Part shown: positions 25,501-40,500 of the stretch, in pieces | How positions within the stretch are numbered: the stretch's first letter is position 1 | Layout: each line of letters opens with the position of its first letter | Assembly (NCBI GenBank): GCA_040954595.2 | Contig: CM082579.2 | Coordinates: 1,116,001-1,180,000 of the forward strand | From: Balanoglossus misakiensis | Taxonomy: Eukaryota > Hemichordata | Direction: 5' to 3' | Length of the DNA stretch: 64,000 nucleotides | Translations under genes and position numbers: made by a program | Notes under the pieces: model-generated | Seen by the model: only the letters and a program-made list of their open reading frames with translations | Told to the model about the DNA's origin: nothing | Databases searched by the model: none

Positions 25501-28500
25501 AGGAAGCACAAACATAGGCCTGAAGGTTGTAACCACAAACACAGCCCCGAAGGTTGTAACTCTATCCCAACATCTAATCCTTTGTTATCAGACAAATTTA
25601 TATTTAGAAACCGCTTCAAAGGCAAGAATTTTATCTTGTTGGTGTTTATATGTTTAATTTGCCAAATGCCACTGATGTTACACTTTTCATTTAATACACC
25701 AACGGAAATAACTGAAACGTAATCAGCTTTTCTCTTAAATAAAAGCCAAATGTTTGTTGGCAGCAGCCCAGTATCTCATTTGTTTTGCTAGAATAGCCAC
25801 TGAATTCTCTCCTCATATTTTAATTACATGGTAATTGCCCAAGGAAATATGGGACAGCGAAAATTTCATTTCAAATTGTACATCATTCAATAGAAGTCAG
25901 CTGCAAATGTTCTAAAGTATCCAAACACTTTTACACTCTGTGAACAAATATGCAAGACGTTGAGCACTGACCCACGATGACTATTTGGATTATTTATTGC
26001 GGATGAACAAGGACAAACAAGTGTGCCCTCTCAGCCCAACAAGGGAGAAGCACGTTTGTCTACTCAAGATGGCAGATGGCTGGATTCATGTGCGTATTTC
26101 TTTGCATACATGTACAGGTATGACTGTAAATACCAGGATGTATACTTGTAATTGTCTGGTCTGGGTCACGAAAATAACTCTCCATCAAACGTACCTCTTG
26201 GTTCTTCCTGGGTAACAGATTCTAGAAAATCCTGGGGCGTCATGTAGATTTGATTGTCATATTCGCAAGAAGCAAATTCTTGAAATCTTTCTTCTTTCTT
26301 GGAGAGGCGTGGTGGTGGTTCCTTCTCTTTAGAATCCTACAGAAATATGTCAGAAAAAATGGGATATTGAGATAACATCAAGGTCTACTTGTATATATAA
26401 TTTAATTTTACACCAGCTCTATGATAAAGTTGGCGAGAATGGGGGCTGGGGTTGGGGGTGAGAGTGTTAAGCCAGACATAAACCCCCAGCCCCTTCCATC
26501 CTTACGCCAAACTCAGCAATCAAAGCAAGTAACCCATTGGCTGATCAGGAAAATGTGGAAAGGACATGTGCAAAAACTGGGGTCCTGAAATCAGATGACC
26601 TTTGGATCAGATGACCACACCGCAAAGTCATAAACTTGACTCAGACCCCTCCATCAACAAGATTTGTTTATGTGAATTCCATATACCCTGTAGTAATAAT
26701 ATGATGAACTGATGAACTGCAACTTCGCCAAAATAAACACAGGAATGCCTGAGAGACACGTCCCTAACTCAAGGTTGTTTTCCAATGATTTGTATGTCTG
26801 ATAAATTGACTCATTCTACACTGTCCCATGATTTTCTCAATCTATCAGTTTCCATCATGTGTTTGATTACTGAGAGTTGTGTTTGAGAAATGTCTGGAGA
26901 GACCTTGTAAGATTTATGCACCCTGGAGTAATTACACAGAACATCTGCCTTTGTAGTCAACCTTTGTCTAGAGACACAATGATATTACCTAACTTTGGGG
27001 GATTCAGGAAAATGAGTGTTTTCAGGATGTGTACAGTCTACATTAACTCCAACAGGAAAATCAAAAAGAGCTTTTAGACAGTGAGTGTCAGTACTATTTA
27101 AGAAGAGATTAAGAGATTCCTCCTGAAGACAATGAAAGAGTGTTAATACTATTTATTCAAGAATTATAGCTGTTGAAAGCTAGCTGTTAGTACAGCTACA
27201 ACAACTGTGAATATTTGGGGAATGACAACATTTAGTGGAGATTATATTGAAAGAGTTAACGAGCCGCTAATGGGACTTGGACTGCTATAATAAACACTGA
27301 ATCATAACAGTATTGGGAATAGTGAAAGGAAGACACTTGCAATTCCAAGGTCATAATTGTCTCTTAGTGTACTGACTTCGTCACACTAATTGGCGAGTAT
27401 TTCTTACCCATTGAAATCCTCTCATGGAATAGACCTCTTTAAGCCTTCTATTTTGTTAATGGTTAATTTCTTTTCAACGTACAGTGTAGACGGCTAAATT
27501 GAAATAAAATCAACCAGTCCGGCATTGGTAGTAAACCCCTTGGACACTTTTCTCTCATTTCCAGCTAACGAAGCAACAACTATGTTTTGTTACTTTAAAT
27601 GAAGTTGTGTGACATGACAAAATATATCATGGCCTTCATTGTTGTAAGTTAACTCAGTTCTGGCATCTTAAGTTCGTTCTTTTTTATCTGGTCGGCAACT
27701 GCATGCAAAGCAGAACAATTAGTCCCCACAGAAAGAAGGTGCAAATGAGTTCTCTTTGAGCCTATATCACCTTATTTGTAAATGATAGAAACTAGTGATT
27801 GGATGCACAATGCAGTATTCATAGACACGTGTGGTCTCCCCTCAGAGGCGAAAAACCAGATAAGAAAAAGAAAAAAAAAACCTTGTCCTACTTCACAAAG
27901 CCGAAAGCTTTTATCCAGAACCTGGATAAAGCAGTCGACTCATAATCACACAAAGAACGCCGAAGAATTGGTATGTTGCAGACAGATGCATGGGCAGTGT
28001 TACCTTTTATGTTTTTCTCAAACAATCACCACTTGTACATGTCTATGACAAATATTAAATGATCTACCTCAGCCCTGAACTCTTTAAGTGGAATTCTCAA
28101 CATTTTTCTCATTCTCCTAGCAAAGCCACATTGTAGCGGCAACAATAAGATTTTCGGCTTGTCTTTAACTGTTGGCAAAACAATACAGGTGGTACTGGTG
28201 ATGGTTTTTGTAGAGTCCTGCAGTATAATTACTGACTACTCTAGAGGCTACTTCTATGGGGGGTGAAAGCGGACACAAGTCTGCAAAGAGAATGTGTCAG
28301 AGATGTCAATGGTCACCTCTCACAATCTATTGTGGTTTGGACACAAGATCTGGTTAGGGTGGCTGACAGTTCAATGGACAAACTTGAGGGTTTTATGCAC
28401 AGACTGTATGTATAATGCATGTAGACTTCACTGGTCAAGTTTCTGACTTTTCGTGCCAGACAGTGTTGACTTCTATGGTCATGCCTTTTGACTTTCCATT

Positions 28501-31500
28501 TAGGGCAGTGTGTAGATTTCACTGGTCAGACTTGTGACTTTCCATGCCACAAACTTCACTTTCCATGCCACAAACTGTAGACTTCACTAACCAAATTTGT
28601 GACTTTGCAAGCGAGACAGTGTGTACATTTCAGTGTGGCCATGTCTTATAACCTGCCAACTTTTTGGTGTTTCATGTCAAACACTGTGAAGATTTCGCTG
28701 GCCAAGCTTTTTGACGTTCCGTGACAGGACTTGTACATGCAAGTGGGTATATCAAAATCTTGAAAAACAGGATTATTTTGGTTCAATGATTGTTTCATTT
28801 CAAAATTGTGACGTTGTCTTGAATGTTAGAAAGATCTTCCAAGACTCTTGACAACCATGTTTGTTTGTGATTGATTGATTGAAGTCTGGAATTGAACTGT
28901 ACACTGTGATGTCTGGAAGGGTTTTCTTTTTCCTTCTTGAGTTTATCGTCACAGTTGTATTGAACTTACTGAATGTTAAAGGGTAGAAGCTACACCAGGG
29001 TTAAATGCATGTAAGCCGCTTCCCAAATCCATGTTGTTTAATAGCAAACCTTTACAGCAACCATAAAAGTTGTCTGTCTACCCTTTTATTAGAGAAAATA
29101 TTTTGATTATTAAAAGACAAGATGTTGGGTGTTGCAGATGGATTTACAGGGAGACAGGTGACAGCATATGTTGCATGGATGAGCTTCAAGAAGTTTGTTG
29201 CTTTGAAGCTGATTGGACCACCATGGCAGAGTATTTACTGTGAAGACAATTGGAGGATTTGAGAGTATCATAAAATTACGTTAATCCAGTTCAATTTTAT
29301 AGCTCATGGGATTTTATCACTGGTGGTCAATAGGTAATACTAGGCTGTCTAGCTGCTGAACAATTATGAATTTATGAGATGTTTCAACTGGGATTTTATT
29401 GTGGCCGGTAAAACTGTTCTCTTCTCAAGCGTGTGTGCACGAAACCCTCTGTGCAGTGAAATACCACAGACTGATCGAATTGACACTAATCCTTGGATAT
29501 TAAGTTATTCATGAGAGACAATCAGTGGTTGCAGTTGTTCTGCACATGGGCATTTCAAGTCCCTGGAAAATTGGGGACATTAGGGTAGATTAGTCCCGGC
29601 TGTGGTTTTTCAAACACTCCAATGGAATACAGTGCATACACTCAATTGTACATCTAAAACAGCAACAGGTCAAATTAGAGGTGACTGTATACCTTTATAC
29701 AGTTCAGTCTACTTTTGATTTAGCTACTCTTGAAGTGGCACTCTTTGTAAATTCCTCATTATAATTGATAGGTTTAGTATTGACTAATCAAATGTTGAAT
29801 GAGCAGAGTGGCCTGAGTATTACATGTGTATAATCACCGCAGATATCAGAACATTACTCGAATGATATCAATCATTTTCAAACAAGAACAGACCTGATTT
29901 GTGTGGCAATTGAAAAGAGACTGGCAAACAATGAACTGTTATCTGGTGAGGAAATCTCAAAGAGGTTGTGAATTTGAGACTAAATGGTACAAATGATATA
30001 GTGATGATAGCCTAGCAGTCGGTACCTGATAGCGTGCAATAGTGGAAAGCTGAGACTGAGAGTACACACAGTTAAGGTTGAAATGATCAGTCATTGTCAG
30101 TATCCACCCACATTGGACGTGGTGGTAGGTGGGTAGATGGATAAGATAGATGGATGCAGACATGCACGCACACATGCATGCGCGTGCACACACACACACA
30201 CACACATACATACATATAGATGACAGTCTGACCGACACAGATAAACAGGTAGGCAGGGATGGATGGATGCAACACTGACATATGCCATAAGCTCCTGCAA
30301 CTAGTGGTATAATAAATTTAACCTAAAATCCAAACATCATCTGACGGATTCTTGGAAATCATTTATTGAGCTGATAAACAGTTGCTTAGCCTTTCCAGGA
30401 CTCTAATCTGGGGCAAAGCAACCGATTCACACTTGGTTTTCAAACTAATAGCATCACTGAAAAGAACGTGATTACATGATCATAAATCTGCTCAGAGCAA
30501 ATAGGCCGACAGAGTACATTAAGTGCTGATTTACTGTTATACATCTGCCAAGGAACAACTGGCTTTTTATTTACAACTGTTTTGACCAATTTTACACAAC
30601 AATAACATCTTCAAGGAATACCTAAAATGATTTACTGTTGGTCTTGTTATTGTCTAAGGATTACTTTGCATCGAATATTGATCAGTAAACAAATCATTAT
30701 TGATCATTTATTGTACAGTTCCGATCGCTATCATGATGCTGAAGAATGATCAATAATCTTCTGATTCTATATCCCTAATTCAATTTGGCTCATTACCAAG
30801 TCAATAGGATGGATAATTATGTAGAGACAGTTAGAAAGTGCCATATGTAAGTGCAACAACATCGCCACCACATGGGATAGGAATGTTGGAGACAAGACTT
30901 ATGAAGACACTGTCATCCAGAGTTACAGTGATTCAGTGGGACCTATGCTACCATCAGAGATGATCACGTTCTCCCAGCCTCGGGGGCGAAAGAAGGCTTT
31001 GCCACATTGATGAACTCTAGATGGAACTCTCATGGTCACTACTGTGAGTGTGAAACGTACTCTGCTGTAGTATTCTCGCAAGCCAGTTGCTGTAAACAGG
31101 TTGTGGTTTTTACGACAATGTGCCACAGTGGAAACTGCACTGCAGTAACAAATAAAACCAAGCTGCCATCACGGTTGCAAGTAAGACTTTGGCATCATAG
31201 TCGATCTGCCACTATACAACCACCATGGGAGTATAGCAGGCAGATTAACCAGTTTATGAAGTCCTGGGAATATGTAACTATTTTTCTCTGTTGTTTCACT
31301 GACTGCCGATGAAAAATGTGACACTTTGGATGTTTACAAGTCATTAATTTGTAGCATGTCAGAGACAGTGAAATGGTAGCCGGGCATAAAATTTCCAAGT
31401 ATGCATTTCTGTTCTGTCATAAACAAGCTGAATGTCAGCTGGAATTGGAACCCTGAGATTCACTTACATGAGATGTGTTCCACAGAAACACTGAACATGG

Positions 31501-34500
31501 TAAATACATGTACATGTGTAGCTTTACAGTCTGTGCAGGAACACACGTCGTGTATATTTCAATAGACCATTTTCTGAACTCAATGAGATCCCACGAGATC
31601 TTGTGAGAACTATGATTGGAGGAACAATTTGGGTGACTTTCAACAAATATCTCGGCAGACACTATTCAGTGGCGCCACCAGGAATGTGATGGAAACACAT
31701 TTGAAATTTTTCATAGGACATAACGCCCTTCATGATAGGAGACCACTTGCCCTCTTCATGTCCAACAAATGACCACTTGACCTCAAGCGCATTATTCAAT
31801 AGACATGGAGTAGAGGTAATATTTATATTTGTGTAAAAGAAGGGTGCACGCTCCCTCTAGTACAATATCTACATTGATAGAGCCAATGCGACAAGCACAG
31901 GCAGATCCTACACAGCAGGTAATATACAAGAATGTTTGCATCACTTTCCCTTCACATTTCATTGATGGAGGCGGGGCAGGGCGGCTTCTAACAAATGTAA
32001 TTTAAGGCTATTCAGGGACACTTTCAAAACAGTTTGGAAAGTGTCCCTGAATAGCATTAAATTAAAAGGGGGCCATTCTCTTTAGGTCTCATTACTGATA
32101 TGTTTAGGCTTGTCTAGACTTTCTGACACTGGGTAAACCATCCCGCATCGCCATGGGATACCGCATAAAACCCACTTAATGATGTTTTCACCCAACTGTG
32201 ACAGTAAATTTAATCAGTGTATTATTAGCAAACTGGGACTAGCACTTTACAAAGTGACAAATTCATGACACGTGCACAATGACTTTCTCCTTGCAATCAC
32301 TCAGATAATTACATCAACGAAGAAAAGGGATCAGTTTTTGGCTGCAATATAGTTCGCATTGATTATTCAGAAGTCATTTAGAACTCAACACATATTTCCC
32401 GAGTTCTGAATGAAACTTCTCGAAGACAGACTGATTTTTTTTTAAAGTTTGGTATTTTATGAAAGTTGACACTGAAGGCCATGATATGGTTGAGTGCACA
32501 ATTAAAATGCTGAAAGGAAACTTCCAAAGAGGGATAAGAATACCTTGTGCCTAATGTATTGTGTGCTATTTTGTAAAGATGAGCACAGTGTGTTTACAAA
32601 TAGAGGATCTTCCAAATGCGTTTCCAGTTTAAACACAAAGCAATGGTTGCTTTCTTCTCATTTAAAGGCCCAGAAGCTGCAATATCTGGCTACTTTTCAG
32701 TATTTTTGTCATTTTGTATCAACTTCGCAAATTCTTGTTCGACTTCCTATAGCATGTTAAATTGCCAACTAGTGTGTTTGTCAACTTATGTAGCTCATAT
32801 ATGACTATTGTTACAACTGACAACTTAATTCAGGTCCAGACTTGAATGAAATTGTCAACAAGAACAAATTCTCAGTACAAGTACTACAACACATGGGCGT
32901 GAAGATTTGCGGATTCGAGTGAGAAACTCCATTTGATACACAATTTAAAATACTGAAAAATTATCACAACTTTCAGCTCATGGAACTAAGTTATCCATGG
33001 AGGTCATCATCAGCTCGCAGCTCGACAATCCTCTGGGGCAGCAACGGGCTACCCCAAAAAGAGACCTGATGCCCCCCTCCCCTAAGAGACCTTGGCAGGC
33101 CCACATGTGGATTGGTATGACTTTGAGTTCCAGTTTCTCTGCCCCATTTTTGCCAAACTGTCCTCCAATTAACTGATGGTCTGAAATAGGATTTGTCCTT
33201 AACCTTTGTTTAGTTTGTAACTGATATGCTGAAAGTCTGTTTGGCATATGAGGACAGAGATGGTGGTAATAAAAACTGACATGTGTTTCCGAGACGGGAT
33301 TTCCTTGTCAAAAATGAGAAAAAGACCTTCAAAATGACGAGATTTGTGTCAAAACCAAGACAGGACTGTTTGTCATTTGTTTTCACAGGTATTTTGAAAT
33401 TAGTCACAAATAGCATAAGGATGGAAATTCTAACCCATAAGTACAATACTGCAAGGTCTGTCTAATCAAGAGATTGTGATAGCTAAATGTTATACGACAA
33501 CCTGGCAATCAATGCAAGTTTCAATTCAGACATGTTTGAACTTCATCTTCACCCAGGTGGTACATTTTATTACAAACAACAGACTAACCTTGACAGTGGC
33601 TTTGAAACTCAGCGAGACCATGGCCTCTACAAGTAGGGAGAGATGTAGGAATTTTAAAAACTTAAAGCCCGGGTTGGTGCAAAATTTCAACCAGTTATTA
33701 GATCCACCCACTTTATTTTTTTCCCACAGAAAAAAAACGTGCAACAGGTGTTTTCTTGCAGAGAAGTGGTACAGACTTGATCTGCCGGTGACAGTAGCTC
33801 CTTCATTGTGATATATGATCTAGCAAAGTGATCCAGGTTTGATAGAAGATTAAAAGATTGAATTCAATGAGTTGTAAGATTAAACAAACATGTATATTGA
33901 CCTCTCACAGAGATGAGGGTGGATAACACACCAGCTATGTGAAAAGAGTAAATTATTACACTCCCAAGAATTTATACAGTGACTTCTTTAGGGAAATGCC
34001 TGTTCACACCAAAACAAATCAAACATCGGAAAAGTCTAGTGTACATAACCTATGCAGTTATCATGTGCTCCTGGTCAAGTACAAGCACTAGCCAGATTTA
34101 TTGTCAAGAAAGGTGCCATTATTCTGTTGAAATATTTTATTTAAAGTATCCAAAGGCGGACAGACCCATCCTTTTTGTCTGGTAGCTTGCAAATGGACAC
34201 TAGTATTAAAAGTCTGAAAAGAATTATAGAGAACATGCCTGTTATGTTGAGAACCTAATAAGAACTGTTTGGGCCTTTATGACTAAAACTGTTGCAATTG
34301 TGGGGGAGTCTTCAACTTACGTAGTAAGAGCAATGTTTTATTTATGGGGATTCTAACAAGAATTCAGTGTTGATACAAGATAAATGTCAAACTGCAATGC
34401 TGATCCCTTCACAAACATTAGACTAGACACTGTAATTCACTGCAATGAATCAAAGAAACCTTCTGCTGGAGTCAGATATGCCATGTTCATTTTCTCTATC

Positions 34501-37500
34501 AGGTGTTGCACAATTCACTAGAAATAAACTGAGGTGGATGTTTCCAAGAAATTTACCCAGTCAACTTATTACATCACTGCTGTATTATTTGTAGAAATCA
34601 TTTCACATATTTGTATAATCCATTGAAATTGACTGTCCATATAAAGAGTGCAGTCCACTTTACATAAATCTGTATCTTTTCTATTTTTAAAATCCTGAGA
34701 AGTTGCATGTTTGTTGGTGACATTGGCAACCAGGTTATGCAATGTTTTACAGAGCTCTAGCTTTGTGTGGAATGCATGGCAACATTGTCAGTGGTCAGAA
34801 AGCTGTCTGATGTTGACATGACAGACAGAAACAGAATAGGGAGGTTGAAATCTATAGTCACCGGTTATTTGACAATACTTTCCCATAGTATGACCTGTCC
34901 CTTTCATATTCTCAGTGACCCACTGCAAAAATCATTAAACACTTAATGCATGTCAAACACACCCAAAAAAGCTGACAACCGCAAAAAAAAAGATTCAAAT
35001 GTGTGCAGCTGCATGAGCCTGACTCTTTATTGTCACATGTGGCTTGATCTGCTGCAGGGATACATATAAGGTGTTTAACGGCTGTTGTGTTGTGTGGGGG
35101 GAATATAACTTAATATTACAAACATACAATTTTAAGGGTTTCAGAGCAGACAGACATTGTAAATAATCATATCAGACATTCCAACAGTGAACACCTGATG
35201 ATGCTTAATATCATAAACATGTAATGCAGTAGTTATATTCAAAATATCTTATTACTCAATACCTTCGCAGTAAAACGCCTCAAATAGAATTTCAATATTT
35301 GTATAATAGTCAACAATTGACATAGTACATTCTCTAGCTGACTTAGTACATTCCTCCAAAGGCTTAAGCTCTTTTGCCATTTTTCAGTATTCTGTGCGTC
35401 AATGTATAGTTTTTTCATTAATTCCTTGCTAATCAACATACCTGCTGAGTGTGTAAAGTCTATATTGTTCTTGATGAAGACTGAAGTCAAGTCTGGACTT
35501 GATTTCACTTATCCACAATACTAATGGTTGTTACACATGTACATGCTATAAGCAGAAGACTGACTGGACATATTACGTCAAAAGCATGCTATTTAGAAAA
35601 GCAGATCTCTACTTCATTATAGCGTCCATGTATAAACACAAGCCAAAATGCTAAATAATTGTCTCCTTGAGTTGCACCCACTTCAGAAACCAAACTCTTG
35701 CTTTGAATGTCTATATATGATAATTTGTGTACATGTTGAAAAGACTGTTTCTACATTGCTTCTTCAAAATCCTTTTCCAAAATAAGCATGGTCATTGCAT
35801 GGCCCAATGCAATATCCGAACTCTGCATTAAAAGGATGGTAGCTTCTGAACTTTTGATGATTAATTTCACTATTTACGTCTGCAGTTTCTTGTCCATTCG
35901 CTGAAGTATGTTAAATGCCAAGTATTCAGCATGTCAACAAAGTATGTGTACGTGTAAAGTGCAATGTTATTGTTGACATTTGAATTTTAGTCCAGACTAA
36001 AATTCAACTGTAAACAGTAACAATGCTGTTTATTTGTATTTACAGCCAGGTTGTGATGTGCAGTGGTTAATACAATCAACACGCAGAAAAGTCTGTTTTT
36101 ATTTGGCAACATATTCTCAAATCCATGAGTCTTATCTTTTATTTTTAACTGTCACCTTTTATCAAACAGCCTGCAGTGGACATAGAGTATATTGTATCCT
36201 TAATTAGGTGTGAATTACCCATCCTCAGCCATGGGCTGTCGCATTGAACTGTGGGTAAGAGAGTTCAAAATCAGGACGGCTGATACTTGTGATACAACGC
36301 AAGAGCATGGGGAAATTCACTGGCCAAACATATTAGAACAATAAATATTTGAAGGTATTTGTGATCACTAGGGGGTTATAATTTGTCCAATAGTTTATTC
36401 TGGTTTGTTCTTTATAAAACACCATCGCTACGGACTGACCCATGCCTGCCTCCAAGCAATGTTACGAGCATCTGTGCCCTGAACTATATCCATGAGGACC
36501 CACAACTGTGTCTGTTAAACTCTTGGATGGTACACGCTGATACTGTGACAGCAACCTGACTGGTCTGGCTATCAATTCTACAAGTTTAATGCCAAGGGTA
36601 AATCTGGCGACTCCAAAACAGCTTCAGTAAATATACAGAGATTCACTTGTCAGTAAGACTTACAACGACAGCATTTATCTTCTCAACATTAGACAATAAT
36701 TCTTCATGGCACATCTGTAATTTGTAAGGATATAGATTCACTGATGAGGTACATGTATAAAACATCCAAGAACAGCATCAGTTTATATTCACAAAGGAAT
36801 TGCAGAAAGGGGAGATAGAGGACATACAGCCAGTTACAGTTTACACCACTGAGCCAGAGAGTAACTTACTACCGTTGTCATTTAAGCACCCCGAAACACT
36901 GATAAGAACTCCAATATAATTAGCCAGAGTAAACTGAGATTTTTATGCTGAAGTCGGCATCTGGTTACGTTCGTTTTGATCATTAGAACTGATTAGAGCA
37001 GTTCTGTATCAACATGTACCACATGTTGCATGTACGTACACTCATCAATCTGTTTATAAAAACACAAACTGAGATCTCATAAAAGTAAATGCCATCTTAT
37101 TTAAGCTAATTATAGCTGATGGGTTCAGGATACATCCTACTTGTCACAAATACAAACTTGTTTTGTCTCAATTCTGTGAAATTCGTGACAAATAACCAAA
37201 GGGAAAGCATAAATTAGTGATTAAGAATCGTACTAAACCTGGCAAATGTCCGAGAGTGTGTGGATGGTCACTGGTGAGAAGACTTTTTGGCCAAAATTAG
37301 CAAAACTTGAATTGATCAATGTAGTTGACAGCTCTGGAAGATGACAGTTGTTTACCATCTGCTCATGCCGAACGACTTGGTTGCAATTCTATCAGTTGTC
37401 CTCAACATTCCAAAATCCATCGAGAATATACCCACCTTTGCTGCGTGCAAATGTTTTACAGGACAGACACAAGGAGGATGCGCAACGCTTGGATGGTGTT

Positions 37501-40500
37501 TGTCAGCATTTCAGACAGTTATTCGCAAACACTTCATCCCAGCAGCCGAGTCAGTCAACTTTCTTCCACGGGTATACACTGTCCCATTTCTACACACTAA
37601 GAACTTTTTTTCTGTTCACCCTACCCATGCTATAAACACTCTCCTCAAGTAAATGTAGTAGCTGTTGTTTTTCACTCAAGACTGAATTTTATGGAGTATG
37701 TCTTTCATGTTGCAGGTAGCATCATAGCCCCAAGACCAGTTTAACAGATATACAAGTCAAAAATTTACGAGTTTCTTTGGTGTATATCCCAAAACAACAA
37801 AGTTATCAGCTGACTGCCCTTGTCTTTCAAGGATGTCACATATAACCCCACGTCTCTATGCATGACTGCACATCATATTTCATTTCCAGTAAACAAAACG
37901 CTCAGTATAAACTTAGGAAATGGTGGATTAGAGAAGATGAAGGTTATGGAGAAGTTGAGATGAGAAGTTGGCCAGTGTAGATTTCAGAATTATACCTGTA
38001 TTTCACTTTGACATGTCTACTGACAGAGCACAACAAAACTGATCCTAACAACTTCTACAACATGCTAAATAAGCTCTATGAAAACAAGATATCTCATTAG
38101 CCTTATGTATCAAAATACAAATTATGAGGTGGATAAAGTTGAGTGCTTTTGAAGGTTCAACTGCTTCTGAAGGTTCTTGACTTTATCCAAGATACACAAT
38201 GCGACACAAGTGACCTATTGGTCGATACAGCTCCACTGTAATACAACATTGAAAAGAGAAATGTTTGTGAAGAATCTGTATCAAATGTCAAAGTTGACTG
38301 AGCAGTTGCCCTTACCATTGACCTCTTAAAGAGCACAATTTTTGCATAACGTTCTCTAAACAATTTCTACATGGACAGGGAGATAACAAGAGAACCATTA
38401 CAGACTGAGACACTTATGAAAACTATTGGCCAAGCACTACCTCACAGAAAACTGACTTCTAAGTCTGGACTAGAACTTCTTTGTCAAGAGCAACAATGAC
38501 CAAACTGTAATATGCAATTTGGCCAACTCTGTAACTAGTCCAACTCAATCAGTGCTAACCCATTAGATTAGATAGCCTTTACAATACTCAAATATCCAGA
38601 CAGATGATTGAGATGTTCAGCAATCTAATAGCAATGGGTGAAGTGATAAAATTGACAAAACTTTCCTAAAACCTTACCTTACTCCTTCAGTCAAAATTCG
38701 TTATGAACATAGGTAGTATGTCTCCAATGTAATATTTACCGAGTCTATTCATGCTCATTTTAGAAAAAATCAAATAATGATATGAAAATTACAAAGTTTA
38801 TTTTGAGAACTAGGTTGCTTGAAAGAATTCAACAAGATTAGGGTTCACCCTCAGCTAGTAGACTAGAATGCACACAGATGACGTCTATGATCACAAAATG
38901 CTGGCTATACAAAACATTTCATAGTAACAAGGCATATGATACTTGTAGTTTTGCCGTGTCACTGATCCGAGCATTATCTGTTATAGCCAGATCCATTTTC
39001 AACCCTGGTAGGTGGTATGATATTAAATGCCTCACCTACATTTATTACTGCTGACAGAAAACTCAACTACATGCAGTATATTTCACTTGGTGTTGAACAT
39101 CAAAACATTTGAGGATTATTTTTTTGACGAAAATTGTCTCCAAAACACAATATTGATGTTTTTCAATATAATTTAATACATGACAATCCTGTGAACAAAT
39201 GTTCAAAACAATTGGACTTTTGATTTCTTTACGTTGTTCTAGACAGATATGTACCACAAGAAAATGCTCATTAAATCTTTGGTACAATTCAGTTACCCTT
39301 TTATTCTGCCTTACCATGCGATCTGTAACAGTGTTAGTGTTACACAGAAGATTGTTCCACACTCTACATAACCTAATGACAAGTTATGCAGTTACCATGA
39401 TTACACTATGCTTATTTTCAGTCAACCAGCTGCCTGTTATCAAACAGAGTTGATTTTAATTACGTCAAACAGAAATTTCAGAGCACAATCACGCCACTGC
39501 CGTATAGCCTTTTATACCTGGACCCTTCCTTCAACCATTACACCAAGTCACACACACACACCTGTTGGCTGTTACATCAGCTGTTAAATATCAGGCTAAG
39601 GTTTCATTACAAGACAAGAGTGCCTGTTAAACAATTGCATTTCAAGTAGAATATATCAACAAAAGTGCAAAAGTGCACATTACCAAAAAGATAAGGAAGA
39701 GTTGAATCATAGGTTTTGCTTCTCAAGATAAACGATACCCAGTTCAAATTATAAATTTATAGTTCTACAGCTCTAAATTATATCATCCATCCCACTCTGC
39801 TCCTATTTTGTATTACAGTAAAACCTGCCTAAACCGAACACCAAAGGGTCTGAAGAGGTTGTTCGGTTTGTAGAGGTGTCCGGTTTACAGAGGTTATTTT
39901 AATTAGCATGTGGTTTTATGTCAAGGTGACAGGAAAATGTGTTCAGATTGTTGTAGTTCAAAAGGGGAAATTCCTTCAGATCAAATCTTGACCCTCCTCC
40001 CTAAATGACTGTACAAAACTCAAATTTGTCCATTTCACACATGTGATTGTGAGGATGGGACCAAGTGGCTTTTCATGTTGACATTCCTCCCTTGTGTGGA
40101 AGCACTTTAATAACAAGCTTCTGCACTTTTACATCAAATGTAGGTTTGAAGCTAAACTATTCAAGATATTCCGACAGTCTGTAATTCTCATCTTAGGCGT
40201 GGACTCTTTGAAGACATCAGATGGCATGGCATTGCCATTTTGGACTTTCCATGTCACTGCTGATTATCGCCACCACAAAACACATCTGGTGTTGTAATAT
40301 TTTCATTTAACTGATCCCAGAGGTAACATAGTTAACTGGAACACACAACCAAGCATAGTTCACATACCTACAGTCCATGTCGGACCTGGTCATGGCTAAA
40401 ATAATTCTTTGGTGATTAGATTTGTTGTGTGTGTACAATAAATTTTAGCCAGACCTACATTGTAAATCCCCTTCATACCTGGACCAATCAAGTCTGCAAC

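Noticed and set aside
28400-28740. CRISPR-like spaced repeat
   Set aside because: The units are degenerate, the spacers are not unique, and this is animal DNA. It is a decayed minisatellite.
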